This document shows positions 54,840-64,000 of a stretch of DNA of 64,000 nucleotides, piece after piece; the first letter of the stretch is position 1, and the number at the start of each line of letters is the position of its first letter. The DNA is from Campylobacter corcagiensis (GTDB lineage Bacteria > Campylobacterota > Campylobacteria > Campylobacterales > Campylobacteraceae). The stretch spans positions 868,001-932,000 of the forward strand of contig NZ_CP053842.1 of NCBI RefSeq assembly GCF_013201645.1. The letters are read 5' to 3'. The notes under the pieces were generated by a model. It searched no databases, was not told the DNA's origin, and was given only the letters and a program-made list of their open reading frames with translations. The translations under genes and the position numbers were made by a program.

Positions 54840-56759
54840 TTAAAAAACAACTTTTAGTCTATCGCCTACTATAACTTTGATATTTGCAAAATCATCAAAG
54901 TTAATATCAGCGTAGCCATTTAAAACAACTTCACAACTTTCAAATTCTTTTAGCTTTTCAACTACAGCTTCATCACTTTTAACGATTACTAAAATTTCAT
55001 CACAGATAAAAAGTCTGTCTTTTATAATCTCTTTTAACTCTTTATCTAGGGTTTTGCCACATATCAAAAGTAAATTTCTAGCTATATCAAAAGGGGTTAA
55101 ATTTGATAAATGAAGTTCTATTGTGCCATTTTCTAAGGTTAAATTTGGCTTATCTATCATCTTAAAAACGCTAACTTCAGCACTGCTTTTTAAATTTTTA
55201 ATCGCCCTTTTAACTCGTTCAATTGTGATATCGCTAATTACAGGGCTTTTACTTTTTAACTCATCTTTACAAAAATCGTAAGCGGTTTTGCTCTTTTTTT
55301 CATCTATTTTTTCATCAAGCTGGACTAGGATAAATTTACGGTTACCATTATCAGCTAAGTTTTGTTCAATTACAGCATGTGCTGTCGTGCCACTTCCTGC
55401 AAAGAAGTCTAAAATAATGTCGTTATTTGAAGTTGACATTTCTATAAAATATTTTATTAGAGTTGTTGGTTTAGGATTATCAAAAGGACACTCGCCAAAA
55501 ACTCTAGCTAGCTCCTTTTTGCCGTCTGTATTATCTACAATTAAAGACTTCACAACATCGCTTGAAACTGTATCTAAAAAGCGTTTAGACCTTGGAATTC
55601 TTTCGTGAGTATCATAAAACTCTATTAAATCATCAGCTATCATTTTATACATTTTTTCTTTTGTCCAAACCCAGCCACGATTTGGAATTTTGCAAGGTTT
55701 TTTTGTTACAGGGTGCAAAACTTCATAAGTGGCTGCTTTTCCTGTTGATAGCGGTGCTCCTAGATTATCAGCAGTATATACACGGAACTTACCATCTCTA
55801 AATTCAACATTAGAATAACCTTTTATTCCTTTTAAATGTTTATTATTTTTATAAAATTCCAAAATTTCATTTTGCGTTTTTTCTCTACTCCATTTTTCAT
55901 CAGTGGCTTTTTTTAAGATAGTATTTACTTCATCAAAACCTGGTTTTTTAATCCTAAACATCTCGCTTACGCTTTCAACTTCTGAAATATTTTTTGCATA
56001 ACATAAAATATATTCGTGATTTGTGCTTGTAGTTTTGCTTAAATTTTTAGTGGAGTTTTTTACCCAGATAAAATTTTCTACAAAATTGTCCTCTCCAAAA
56101 ATTTCATCACAAAGCAGTTTTAAATTTGCCATTTCGTTATCATCTATTGAGATAAATATCACACCATCATCTCTTAAAAGATCTCTTGCAAGTTTAAGTC
56201 GTGGATAGATAAAGCTTAACCAACCGCTATGGCTTCTTGAGCCTTGTATGTTTTTTATGAAATTTAAACTCTCACTTTCAACTTCATTTCCATCATCATC
56301 AACTTCTATTAGATCAAGATCTTTTAAAATATCTTTATAATCTTTTCTAAAATCATCAGGATAGATAAAATTTTCATTTTTAGTGTTATAAGGTGGATCA
56401 ATGTAGATCATTTTTATCTTTGAGTCATAAGCACTTTTAAGAATCTTTAAAGCATCTAAGTTATCACCGATAATGATTTGATTTTGTGCATTAGTTTTGC
56501 CACTTTCTAAGATTAGATCTTTATTTGATTGTACTTGATAAAGAGCGTGAGACAGGGCTTTACCAGTCCAGTTTAGCTCATATCCACTTACGCTTTTATC
56601 AAGTCCTAAAATAGCTAATACCCCACTTATTGAAAATTCTCCATCTTTAAAAGTAGATGGAAAATTCTCTTTTAGAAAATTTGTTAATCTCTCTTTATCA
56701 CTTTGGCTATCTTGTAAAATTTCAACATTTAGTTTTAAGGCGTCGTTTTTTGTGATCAT
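54840..56759 (-). CDS. mod: Type III restriction-modification methyltransferase Mod
   Basis: Mod is the adenine-N6 methylase that also sets the target of the type III enzyme. The 639-residue protein has a beta-class order: the catalytic DPPYNTKN at 121-128 comes first, and the AdoMet site LDFFAGSGTT lies at about 445-454. Between them is the target-recognition region (about 190-400). No tandem repeat or poly-G tract is present in the gene, so unlike many Mod proteins it shows no sign of phase variation here. Its start overlaps the res stop by 4 nt in this orientation (res is upstream). Confidence 0.95.
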   Translation of the reverse strand: MITKNDALKLNVEILQDSQSDKERLTNFLKENFPSTFKDGEFSISGVLAILGLDKSVSGYELNWTGKALSHALYQVQSNKDLILESGKTNAQNQIIIGDNLDALKILKSAYDSKIKMIYIDPPYNTKNENFIYPDDFRKDYKDILKDLDLIEVDDDGNEVESESLNFIKNIQGSRSHSGWLSFIYPRLKLARDLLRDDGVIFISIDDNEMANLKLLCDEIFGEDNFVENFIWVKNSTKNLSKTTSTNHEYILCYAKNISEVESVSEMFRIKKPGFDEVNTILKKATDEKWSREKTQNEILEFYKNNKHLKGIKGYSNVEFRDGKFRVYTADNLGAPLSTGKAATYEVLHPVTKKPCKIPNRGWVWTKEKMYKMIADDLIEFYDTHERIPRSKRFLDTVSSDVVKSLIVDNTDGKKELARVFGECPFDNPKPTTLIKYFIEMSTSNNDIILDFFAGSGTTAHAVIEQNLADNGNRKFILVQLDEKIDEKKSKTAYDFCKDELKSKSPVISDITIERVKRAIKNLKSSAEVSVFKMIDKPNLTLENGTIELHLSNLTPFDIARNLLLICGKTLDKELKEIIKDRLFICDEILVIVKSDEAVVEKLKEFESCEVVLNGYADINFDDFANIKVIVGDRLKVVF

Positions 56760-59620
56760 TTTAAATCTCCTAAAATATCAATTAAGCTTTGTTTGTTAAT
56801 CCTAGTTTCAAACCTTATATCAGCGTTTACACCCTTAGTTTTGATATATTTATCAAGGGCTTTGAAAAATACTTTTGCGTAGTCTATTTTTTGGCGTTCA
56901 TCTTTTGAGACCTTATCATAAAAATCATATCCTTTTGTTTCACAGATAAAAAATATCTTTTTGCCACTATCATTTTCTATCAAATAAGCAAAGTCAGGCT
57001 CATACTCTTTATATGGAGTTGGAATGCTAAATTTTGGTAGTTTTGCAAAGACTTTTATGAAGTTTTTATTAAATTTAACAACTTCTTTTTCGATAACATC
57101 TTTTTCAATCTCACTATCATAAATAACCTTATCATATAAATAGTGATCCTTTGGTCTATTTGGGCTTTTAAATTTACCTAACTTGCTTGTTGAAATTCTA
57201 TCTTTTGGGCTCTCATCGGCGTTATAAAGGTATGAAAATGGTGTTTGAGTTGTGATGCAGGTTTGATTAAAATCATAGCTTATTTTTTTAATTATACCTT
57301 TATGAACGCTATCTTTTATGATAGCATCAAGGCTTTTTAGGGCAGTTTTTGTGTCGTTTTTAAAGTTTATTTTATTTGAAATTTGGTTATAAATTTTCAT
57401 AATGAAATTAAATGGATATGCGTTGTTTATAGAAAAATCCATTAAATTTTTTAAAATATAAAAATCGCCTAGTTCGTAACTTTGTGCTAAAATTTCCTCT
57501 TTTTCTATGCTATTTGTCTGAGATATAAAGGTCTCTTTTGTGATTTTTACTGTTTTTGGCTCTATTTTAAGCTCATCAAATTTAGTAGCAACTTCATTTA
57601 TAAGAAGATCATCGTCAATGCCATTATATCTAATCACAGCTTTAGTATTTATGCTTTTCCAAAGCTCTTTAAACTCTTTAGCTAAATCTTTTTTAATATT
57701 AGTAAAATCTGACTTTTTATTTTTATCTATGATTTGTGCTGCACTATTTTGACTAGGAGTTATGAAATTTATAAACTCATCAAAGCTATCTTTTAGTAAA
57801 TCTTTTACATACTCATCATCTTTACAAATTTCAAAAATTGGAGTTATGATTTTATAGTTATCATTTGCTTCATCAAATTCAACCGCATTTAGTTCTTCTT
57901 CTAAATATGAAAAAAGCTTTATTTTTTGCCTACTATTTAGCATAGTTAAGTGATCTAAATTTAGATTTTCTTCATTAAAGCTAAAACTTGCTTCATCTAT
58001 TTCGTTTTGTAAATCAGCTATAAATCTACCTTCAACTGAATTTATCACAACATCAAGGGCGTTTATATCATAAAAGTTATGTGTGGCTAAATTTTGAGTG
58101 ATCCTTTTGCCGCTTTGATTGACTGCTAGTCTTAAACCACGACCAACTTGTTGGCGTTTTGATGTATCAGATGATGAGCTTGCTAGTTTTGTTAGAGTAA
58201 AGACATTTGGATTATCCCAGCCCTCTTGTAAAGCCCAAACGCTAAAGATAAATCTAAGTGGAGTTTTAAAACTAAGAAGTTTTTCTTTTTCTTCTAAGAT
58301 AAGCCTTATATCGTTTGCTTCTTTATCTTCTACATTTCCGCTTGATTTGCTATCGCCACTAAAATAGCCATTTAAGACCTGTAAATTTCCATTTTTATCA
58401 AAGTCATTTTCTAAATATTTGCGGTAAGCTTGGTTTAAATTTGGATTTTTTAAAACTTCTTTTCTTTTTTCTTTATAAAGTTTAGTAAATTCATCTTTTA
58501 TAAATGGTTTTTCGCCCCTAAAATTGCTAATATTTGGTATAAAAAATAGACTTAAAGCTTTAATATCTTGCATAAAAAGTCTCTCTTCTTTTTCAAAATG
58601 AAGATCAATTGCTTTTTCTAAAAGGATTGAAATTTGCTCTTTACTTAGTATGTAGGAGTTTGATTTTTCTAAAATTTCACCACTGCTTAGGTAGAGTTTG
58701 TTTGATTTGATAGAATTTATCTCCACACCTTTTAGGCTCTCATCATTTAGCTTTAAGCCCAAATCATCGCCAATTTTGAGATCTACTTGCTTTGGAATTG
58801 AGTCTAAAAATATCTCAAAAGTTGCACTTTTTCTTTTTTGGTTTAGATCTTTTAGAAGTGGTTTAAAATTCTCATCAATTATAGTATGAACTGAAATTTG
58901 CTTTACTAAGTAGTTTTTAAAAGCACTTATGCTATCAAGAGCAAAAATCAAATTTGATAACTTATCATCGCCATCTGGAAAAGTAGCACCAAATCTCAAA
59001 TAAAGCGAGTCTATCTTTGAAAAATACTCCTTAAATTTTTCGCCTTTTAAAAGGTGTGGTTCATCTATAAATGAGATTGGTTTTATCTTCGAGATAGCAT
59101 CTAATACACTTCCTTTAAAAAATAAACTCTCCTTTGGTCTGTTTAAGTGGTTATCTTTTTTATTTATAGCACTACTTGTTAGAAGCAAAACGCTTAACTC
59201 TTTTGTATCGTTTATGTAGTGATTTATGATATTTGATATGCTTTTTTCATCTTTATACTCATAAATTTTAAGGTGGGTTTTATAAATTGAGTAAAAGTAA
59301 TCTTTTGTAAGCTTTAAATTCTGCTTTACACTTTCTAAAATTGCCTTTCTTGGAACAAAGATTATAAATTTGTTTTGATTATAAATTTTATGAATTTCAT
59401 AGATAGCATTTATATAAGTAAATGTTTTTCCAGTTCCAGTTTCCATCAAAATATCAAGATTTTTATTTCCACTAATGCCTAAATTTAGGGCTTTGTTTTT
59501 ACTATAGAACTCTTTTAAGCAATCTTTTAAATTTGAGTGGGTGCTAAAATCAAAGTCGTTTAAAATCTCTATAATATTTTCTATACACTTAGTTTGATGC
59601 TCTTGTTTTTCAAATATCAT
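56756..59620 (-). CDS. res: Type III restriction enzyme Res subunit
   Basis: Res is the ATP-dependent cutting subunit, active only with Mod. The 954-residue protein has Walker A METGTGKT (59-66), the DEPH box (about 187-190), helicase motif [11 protein letters not shown] (about 500) and a C-terminal PD-(D/E)xK nuclease site: PDFAYL then ICETKG near residue 891. All are intact. Here res precedes mod, the reverse of the usual mod-res order. It overlaps trmA by 11 nt upstream and mod by 4 nt downstream. Confidence 0.95.
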   Translation of the reverse strand: MIFEKQEHQTKCIENIIEILNDFDFSTHSNLKDCLKEFYSKNKALNLGISGNKNLDILMETGTGKTFTYINAIYEIHKIYNQNKFIIFVPRKAILESVKQNLKLTKDYFYSIYKTHLKIYEYKDEKSISNIINHYINDTKELSVLLLTSSAINKKDNHLNRPKESLFFKGSVLDAISKIKPISFIDEPHLLKGEKFKEYFSKIDSLYLRFGATFPDGDDKLSNLIFALDSISAFKNYLVKQISVHTIIDENFKPLLKDLNQKRKSATFEIFLDSIPKQVDLKIGDDLGLKLNDESLKGVEINSIKSNKLYLSSGEILEKSNSYILSKEQISILLEKAIDLHFEKEERLFMQDIKALSLFFIPNISNFRGEKPFIKDEFTKLYKEKRKEVLKNPNLNQAYRKYLENDFDKNGNLQVLNGYFSGDSKSSGNVEDKEANDIRLILEEKEKLLSFKTPLRFIFSVWALQEGWDNPNVFTLTKLASSSSDTSKRQQVGRGLRLAVNQSGKRITQNLATHNFYDINALDVVINSVEGRFIADLQNEIDEASFSFNEENLNLDHLTMLNSRQKIKLFSYLEEELNAVEFDEANDNYKIITPIFEICKDDEYVKDLLKDSFDEFINFITPSQNSAAQIIDKNKKSDFTNIKKDLAKEFKELWKSINTKAVIRYNGIDDDLLINEVATKFDELKIEPKTVKITKETFISQTNSIEKEEILAQSYELGDFYILKNLMDFSINNAYPFNFIMKIYNQISNKINFKNDTKTALKSLDAIIKDSVHKGIIKKISYDFNQTCITTQTPFSYLYNADESPKDRISTSKLGKFKSPNRPKDHYLYDKVIYDSEIEKDVIEKEVVKFNKNFIKVFAKLPKFSIPTPYKEYEPDFAYLIENDSGKKIFFICETKGYDFYDKVSKDERQKIDYAKVFFKALDKYIKTKGVNADIRFETRINKQSLIDILGDLK

Positions 59621-60719
59621 CTTTTCTCCTTAATATCACACCACACTCAATGTGCTTAGTATGCACAAACTGATCAAAAATAGCAAAATTTATAACTTCA
59701 TGAGTTTTACAAAGATCATTTAAATTCTCCTCTAAAGTCAAAGGATTACACGAAATATAAATTATATTTTCATGATTTTTTATAAAATTTATAACGCTTT
59801 TATCAAGCCCAGCACGGGGCGGGTCAACTAGAATATGACTAAAATCAAACTCATTTAAATTAACCCCAGATAGTCTTCTAAAACTCTCTCCACCAAAAGC
59901 TCTAATCAGTTCTTCGCTACTCATTCTAAGAAAATTTATATTACTAACGCCATTTAACTCACAGTTTAAAGTAGCGTTTTTGATTGAGCTTTTGCTTATC
60001 TCATTTGCTAAAACACGCCTAAATTTAAAGCTAAGTGGAATGGTAAAATTTCCATGCCCACAATACATCTCAAGGAGATCCTTTGGAGCTTTAATATTAT
60101 CAGATATAAAACTAATCATTGCTTCATTTATGGCTTTATTTGGTTGTAAAAACGCCCCACTTTCAAATTTATAGTGATAAATTTTATCCTTTATATTTAG
60201 AGTATCATTTAAAATTTCACTTCCAAAAACTAGCTTTTTGCCCCTGCTTCTTGCTATTAAATTTATATCTAAAATTTTAGCTAAATTTAATAGCTCATCT
60301 TTGATTGAGTTTATATCTTTATGATATAGCAAAATAGCTAAAATATCGCTACTTGTAGCTACAAACTCAACTCCAAAGAGTTTAAATTTTAGCTTTTCAT
60401 CTTTTTCTAAATTTTTAAGTAAATTTGGCATTAAATTTGCTATTTTTTCATCAACTTTTGGACACTCATCTATCTTTAAATACTTAGTATTTAAGCCATT
60501 CATAGTATAAGAAAGTCTGTCATTTTCGTGATAAATTCCAAACTCAGCCCTACATCTATAGTGCTTTGTTTTTGATCTAAAAACCTTAAACTCACCCTTA
60601 TAAAACTTACTAAATTTTGAAGCTATAAAATCCTTTTTAAGCCCTATTTGCTCATCATAAGAAGTATCAAAAGTGCAACTAGCACACTCTTTTAAATGTT
60701 TACAATGGCTATTTTTCAA
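59610..60719 (-). CDS. trmA: tRNA (uracil-5-)-methyltransferase TrmA
   Basis: TrmA makes m5U54 in tRNA. I favour the TTG at 60717-60719 (protein [15 protein letters not shown]), which gives 369 residues; the ATG at 60761 would add 14 residues lying inside the upstream SDR gene. Motifs: [14 protein letters not shown] (about 52-65), LELYCGNGNF-type [10 protein letters not shown] for AdoMet, DPPRAGLD, and the nucleophile Cys in YISCNP. An N-terminal C-x6-C-x2-C set of cysteines ([11 protein letters not shown]) could bind an iron-sulfur cluster, as in RlmD/RlmC-type relatives, but the rest is TrmA-like. The stop overlaps res. Confidence 0.9.
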   Translation of the reverse strand: MKNSHCKHLKECASCTFDTSYDEQIGLKKDFIASKFSKFYKGEFKVFRSKTKHYRCRAEFGIYHENDRLSYTMNGLNTKYLKIDECPKVDEKIANLMPNLLKNLEKDEKLKFKLFGVEFVATSSDILAILLYHKDINSIKDELLNLAKILDINLIARSRGKKLVFGSEILNDTLNIKDKIYHYKFESGAFLQPNKAINEAMISFISDNIKAPKDLLEMYCGHGNFTIPLSFKFRRVLANEISKSSIKNATLNCELNGVSNINFLRMSSEELIRAFGGESFRRLSGVNLNEFDFSHILVDPPRAGLDKSVINFIKNHENIIYISCNPLTLEENLNDLCKTHEVINFAIFDQFVHTKHIECGVILRRKDDI

Positions 60720-61446
60720 AGAAAAATCCCGCCCAACTTTGAGTAGTTGCCATAACCTCAACTCTATTTATATTTACATTTGCTGGTAAATTTGAAATTT
60801 CATAAATTATCCTAGCGATATCTTGGGCTTTTACATAACCAGTATCAGCATAAGGAGCTTCAGCTTTTGCGGTATCGCCGCCAAATCTAACCAAACTAAA
60901 CTCAGTTTTACAAAGCCCTGGTTCGATATTTGTAACTCTTATACCACTTCCTCTTATATCATTTCTTAAATTTAGGCTAAACTGCTTTACAAATGCCTTT
61001 GTACCGCCATAAACATTACTTCCAGCATAAGGCCAGTTTCCAGCAACAGAACCGATACTAAATATCGTTCCACCGCGATTCATCAAAGGCAAAACCGCTT
61101 TTGTGACATACAAAAAGCCTTTGATATTTGTATCAATCATTACTTCAAAATCATCTAAATTTGCATCTTTAACACTATCTTGACCTAAAGCAAGACCGGC
61201 ATTATTTACTAAAATATCTATATTTTTAAACTCTAAATTTTTAACTGCTTCAAAAACTGCATTTTTGTCCCTTACATCTACAACTAAAGGATGTATAACG
61301 CCACTTTCAAACTCATCTTTTAGCTTTTCAAGCCTACTAGCTCTACGCCCTAAAGCGATGACTTTATAGCCATTTTTTGCGTAAATTCTAGCTGTTTCTA
61401 GCCCAAATCCTGAAGTGGCACCTGTAATAAAAACTACCTTATTCAT
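60709..61446 (-). CDS. SDR-family NADP-dependent oxidoreductase (YdfG-like)
   Basis: This 245-residue short-chain dehydrogenase has TGATSGFG (8-15) for cofactor binding, an Arg pair after strand 2 (GRRASRL) that favours NADP, NNAG (81-84), catalytic Ser133, and YGGTK with Tyr146 and Lys150. It resembles YdfG/3-hydroxy acid dehydrogenases, but the substrate is not certain. It overlaps the ankyrin gene by 8 nt upstream and trmA downstream. Confidence 0.9.
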   Translation of the reverse strand: MNKVVFITGATSGFGLETARIYAKNGYKVIALGRRASRLEKLKDEFESGVIHPLVVDVRDKNAVFEAVKNLEFKNIDILVNNAGLALGQDSVKDANLDDFEVMIDTNIKGFLYVTKAVLPLMNRGGTIFSIGSVAGNWPYAGSNVYGGTKAFVKQFSLNLRNDIRGSGIRVTNIEPGLCKTEFSLVRFGGDTAKAEAPYADTGYVKAQDIARIIYEISNLPANVNINRVEVMATTQSWAGFFFEK

Positions 61447-62638
61447 AACTAACTCCCCCTAAATTTCTCTCTTGTAAGCCTAAACTTTTAAAATATCTAT
61501 AAACGCTTTTATCGCTATTAAATTTAGCATAATCAATCGCACTAAAGCCCATATCATCAACCAAATCAATCACAGCACCATTTTTAATAAGAGTTTTAAC
61601 AATAGCTAGGTTTGAGTATTTGGCTGCGTGCATTAAAAGGCTTTTTGATGTGTGATTTAATCCGCATAAAGAAAAGGGCAAATATCCGCTTCCAGCTGAG
61701 TCAAGAGCGCTTTTTTCATAGCTTGATATGATAAGAGCGTTTGTATTAGCGCCATTTTGCACCAGTAAATTTACTAAATTTTCATCCATAAATTCAGCCG
61801 CATAAAAAAGCGAAGTCTTACCAAAGCTATTTTGATAGTTCACATTTGCACCATTTTCTAGTAAAAATTTAAGTGTAGCTAGGTTTTTAAGAGCGTAAAA
61901 TATAGCACTTTCATGACCTGAGTTTAAATTTGCTCCAAATTGCATTAAAACAGCTAAAAACTCAATATCTCTATTTTCTAAAATAGCAACTTTTAGGGCT
62001 TTTGAGAGATTGTTTTGTGGATGAGTGTAAAGATATGATATTAGCTCATTTTTATCAAATTTAGGATTTAAAATAAGATTTTCAAGCTCGCTTAAACTCT
62101 CTTTTTCTTTAAAACTCCCAACAGCTGCGTTTAAAAACTCATTTGCCACGCGGTTTGCGTAGTAAATCGCACTTGCTTTATCATAACTTCTTTGATAATA
62201 ATCAACAAGCATAGGAACTGCTACTTGATAAAACGAGTTAAACTCATCAAATTTAAGACGGTTATATAAGCTTTTTGTGCTCCAAATTTTAAAATAATCT
62301 CTATTGTTATTTGTCATATCATCGGCTATTTTAGCATTTGGAAGGGTTTTTTTATAAATTTCAGGTGCCAAAAGGGCTTTTAAAATTTCAAATTTAAATT
62401 TTTGTTGAAAAATCAAAGCCTTGCTTCCATCACAATCGATATTATTTCCTCTAATTTCGTAAGTTAATTTTTCAAGTGATTCTAAATTTTGAGCCATTTC
62501 TATGCAATTTGTATCTTTTTTAATGAGGGTAAAATTTGAGTTATCACTAAAAAACGAAGTAGGATTTAAAAGAATTTCATCGCAAATTTCAGCAAAAGTA
62601 AGAGTAAAAAGTGATAAAAACAGTAAAACTAATCTCAT
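61439..62638 (-). CDS. Exported ankyrin-repeat protein
   Basis: This 399-residue protein starts with a signal peptide (MRLVLLFLSLFTLTFA, residues 1-16). The N-terminal half has no known domain. Ankyrin repeats cover about 205-390: examples are LAVLMQFGANLNSG, LKFLLENGANVNYQNSFGKTSLFYAA, LVNLLVQNGANTNA and IVKTLIKNGAVIDLVDDMG. It is probably periplasmic and bound to a partner protein, unknown here. I recall a similar protein next to acnB in C. jejuni (Cj0834c). Confidence 0.9.
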   Translation of the reverse strand: MRLVLLFLSLFTLTFAEICDEILLNPTSFFSDNSNFTLIKKDTNCIEMAQNLESLEKLTYEIRGNNIDCDGSKALIFQQKFKFEILKALLAPEIYKKTLPNAKIADDMTNNNRDYFKIWSTKSLYNRLKFDEFNSFYQVAVPMLVDYYQRSYDKASAIYYANRVANEFLNAAVGSFKEKESLSELENLILNPKFDKNELISYLYTHPQNNLSKALKVAILENRDIEFLAVLMQFGANLNSGHESAIFYALKNLATLKFLLENGANVNYQNSFGKTSLFYAAEFMDENLVNLLVQNGANTNALIISSYEKSALDSAGSGYLPFSLCGLNHTSKSLLMHAAKYSNLAIVKTLIKNGAVIDLVDDMGFSAIDYAKFNSDKSVYRYFKSLGLQERNLGGVSYE

Positions 62639-62701
62639 ATTAACTCCAAAAATAAAGAGTATATTTTATCTAAAATTTATGAAATTTAGCTAAAAGGCAA
62701 A

Positions 62702-62727
62702 TTTAAGGGGCACTTTTACCCCTTAAA
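62702..62727 (-). terminator. Terminator hairpin after acnB
   Basis: TTTAAGGGG and CCCCTTAAA form a perfect 9-bp stem with an 8-nt loop, 2 nt after the acnB stop codon on the minus strand. The tail on that strand is ATTTGCCTTTT, moderately T-rich. Confidence 0.7.
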
Positions 62728-62728
62728 T

Positions 62729-64000
62729 TTATAAAGAAAATGAATCAATCTCGTTGAAATTTAGATATTTATAAATGCTAGCTTCTTTACCATCAAGTTT
62801 TTTTGGTACTATTTTCATATACTCATCAACGCTTGGTAAACGCCCTAGCATCGCACAAACAGCGGCTAACTCAGCACTTCCTAAATAAACCTTAGCACCT
62901 AGCCCCATACGATTATCAAAATTTCTAGTTGAAGTTGAAAAAACCACAGCTTCATCAGCTACCCTTGCTTGATTTCCCATACAAAGGCTACATCCTGGAA
63001 TTTCTGTTCTTGCTCCAGCTGCTCCAAATAGCGAGTAATAACCCTCTTCTTTGAGCTGTTTTTCGTCCATTTTTGTAGGTGGTACAACCCAGAGCCTAGT
63101 AGGCAGTTGACCCTCGCCTTTTAAAACTTCGCCCAAAGCTCTATAATGTCCGATATTTGTCATACAACTTCCAACAAAAACCTCATCAATCTTTTGTGCT
63201 CTACTATCATCAGCTAAAACTTCACTTAAAGTCGCAACATCATCAGGATCGTTTGGACAAGCAACTATTGGCTCTTTTATCTCACTCATATCTATCTCAA
63301 TGATAGTGTGATAATTTGCATCTTTATCAGCCTTTAAAAGCGTAGGATTTTTAAGCCACCCGCTCATCTTATCTCTTCTTCTTTTTAAAGTCTCTTTGCT
63401 CTCATAACCAGCTTTTATCATAGCATCAATCAAGACTATATTTGAGTTAATATACTCTATAACAGGCTCTTTATCCAAAGCCACCACGCAAGCAGCAGCT
63501 GAACGCTCAGCACTAGCATCACTTAACTCAAAAGCTTGTTCCACTTTTAGATTTTCTAAGCCTTCTATTTCTAAAATTTTACCTGCAAAGATATTTTTTT
63601 TACCATTTTTATCAACGCTTAAAAGCCCTTGCTTTATGGCGTAGTAAGGTATGGCATTTACCAAATCTCTTAGAGTTATGCCAGCTTGAAGCTTACCTTT
63701 AAATCTCACCAAAACTGACTCAGGCATATTTAGTGGCATAGCCCCAGTTACAGCTGCAAAAGCCACTAAGCCACTTCCTGCTGGAAAGCTTATGCCGATT
63801 GGAAATCTAGTGTGAGAATCCCCACCCGTTCCAACTGTATCAGGTAAAACCATTCTATTTAGCCACGAGTGGATAACGCCATCTCCTGGTTTAAGTGAAA
63901 CTCCACCACGACTTGTGATGAAATTTGGCAAAGTCTTATGAGTGATGGCATCACTTGGTTTAGGATAAGCTGCTGTATGACAGAAGCTTTGAAGAACAAA
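62729..64000 (-). CDS. acnB: Aconitate hydratase B (partial, N-terminus beyond right edge)
   Basis: AcnB interconverts citrate and isocitrate in the TCA cycle and also binds mRNA when its cluster is lost. The frame is open from the right edge to the stop at 62729 (about 423 residues seen). The family text continues upstream of the first ATG at 63931 with [17 protein letters not shown], so the gene runs off the window. Visible features are [11 protein letters not shown], the cluster cysteines in [12 protein letters not shown], and [13 protein letters not shown]. Confidence 0.96.
   Translation of the reverse strand, partial: FVLQSFCHTAAYPKPSDAITHKTLPNFITSRGGVSLKPGDGVIHSWLNRMVLPDTVGTGGDSHTRFPIGISFPAGSGLVAFAAVTGAMPLNMPESVLVRFKGKLQAGITLRDLVNAIPYYAIKQGLLSVDKNGKKNIFAGKILEIEGLENLKVEQAFELSDASAERSAAACVVALDKEPVIEYINSNIVLIDAMIKAGYESKETLKRRRDKMSGWLKNPTLLKADKDANYHTIIEIDMSEIKEPIVACPNDPDDVATLSEVLADDSRAQKIDEVFVGSCMTNIGHYRALGEVLKGEGQLPTRLWVVPPTKMDEKQLKEEGYYSLFGAAGARTEIPGCSLCMGNQARVADEAVVFSTSTRNFDNRMGLGAKVYLGSAELAAVCAMLGRLPSVDEYMKIVPKKLDGKEASIYKYLNFNEIDSFSL

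Noticed and set aside
1-64000. tRNA, rRNA, CRISPR arrays, insertion sequences, prophage genes
   Set aside because: I scanned the intergenic regions and saw no cloverleaf with CCA-like ends, no rRNA-like conserved text, no spaced direct repeats and no transposase or integrase frames.

Overview
The window looks like a chromosomal segment of a low-GC, ureolytic Campylobacter. The reasons are the AT-rich codon use, frequent TTG starts, extended -10 promoters of the TGnTATAAT type without a clear -35, poly-G contingency tracts, and gene orders that I recall from C. jejuni (clpB / ctp-purC-purS-purQ, htpG-rhodanese, aspA-dcuA, tor-like reductase, mtaB-mscS-aroB / tgt, macABC, glmU-coaBC-uppS-lptF-truA, trmA-SDR-ankyrin-acnB). 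A full urease operon plus the low GC fits C. ureolyticus best. That species name is an inference; the genus is much firmer.

Layout. 1-5663 (minus): a type I restriction-modification operon, hsdM-DUF4160-DUF2442-hsdS-hsdR, with hsdR running off the left edge. 5690-10593 (minus): urease operon ureA-ureB-ureC-ureE-ureF-ureG-ureD(H). 10993-11829 (plus): a phase-variable lipoprotein. 11885-14470 (minus): clpB with a good HspR-type operator. 14715-22234 (plus): ctp, purine genes (purC, purS, purQ), an SH3-domain protein and the thiamine genes thiS-F-G-H-E. 22318-27761: htpG, a rhodanese (minus), aspA and dcuA. 28207-31966: a cytochrome c / molybdoenzyme operon whose large subunit is broken by an in-frame stop, with a divergent response regulator. 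32128-39720 (minus): mogA, an FtsH-like AAA ATPase lacking the protease site, mtaB, mscS, aroB and a TrkA-like protein. 39759-40880 (plus): tgt, followed by an 11-bp-periodic DnaA-box-like array. 41000-45461 (minus): macABC-type efflux pump. 45615-51286 (plus): glmU, coaBC, uppS, prepilin peptidase, lptF, truA. 51266-62638 (minus): DUF4230, ilvA, DUF4298, a CoA-binding/DsbA-like fusion, a type III restriction-modification pair (mod, res), trmA, an SDR and an ankyrin protein. 62729 to the right edge (minus): acnB without its N-terminus.

How the genes fit together. Urease and AspA both release ammonia. AspA with DcuA would give an aspartate-to-fumarate route for anaerobic respiration. MogA serves molybdoenzymes such as the damaged Tor-like reductase. 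Two restriction-modification systems of different type lie in otherwise housekeeping DNA.

The most striking signals are: (1) an hsdS gene carrying both a G10 tract and three 12-bp TELQ repeats, giving two separate ways to change the specificity of one methyltransferase; (2) a G9 tract in the signal peptide of a lipoprotein, giving on/off switching; (3) a DnaA-box-like array with exact 11-bp spacing away from dnaA; (4) a nonsense-split TorA-like reductase; (5) an FtsH paralogue without HExxH; (6) a HAIR-like operator on a perfect clpB promoter. No tRNA, rRNA, CRISPR array or insertion sequence was seen.
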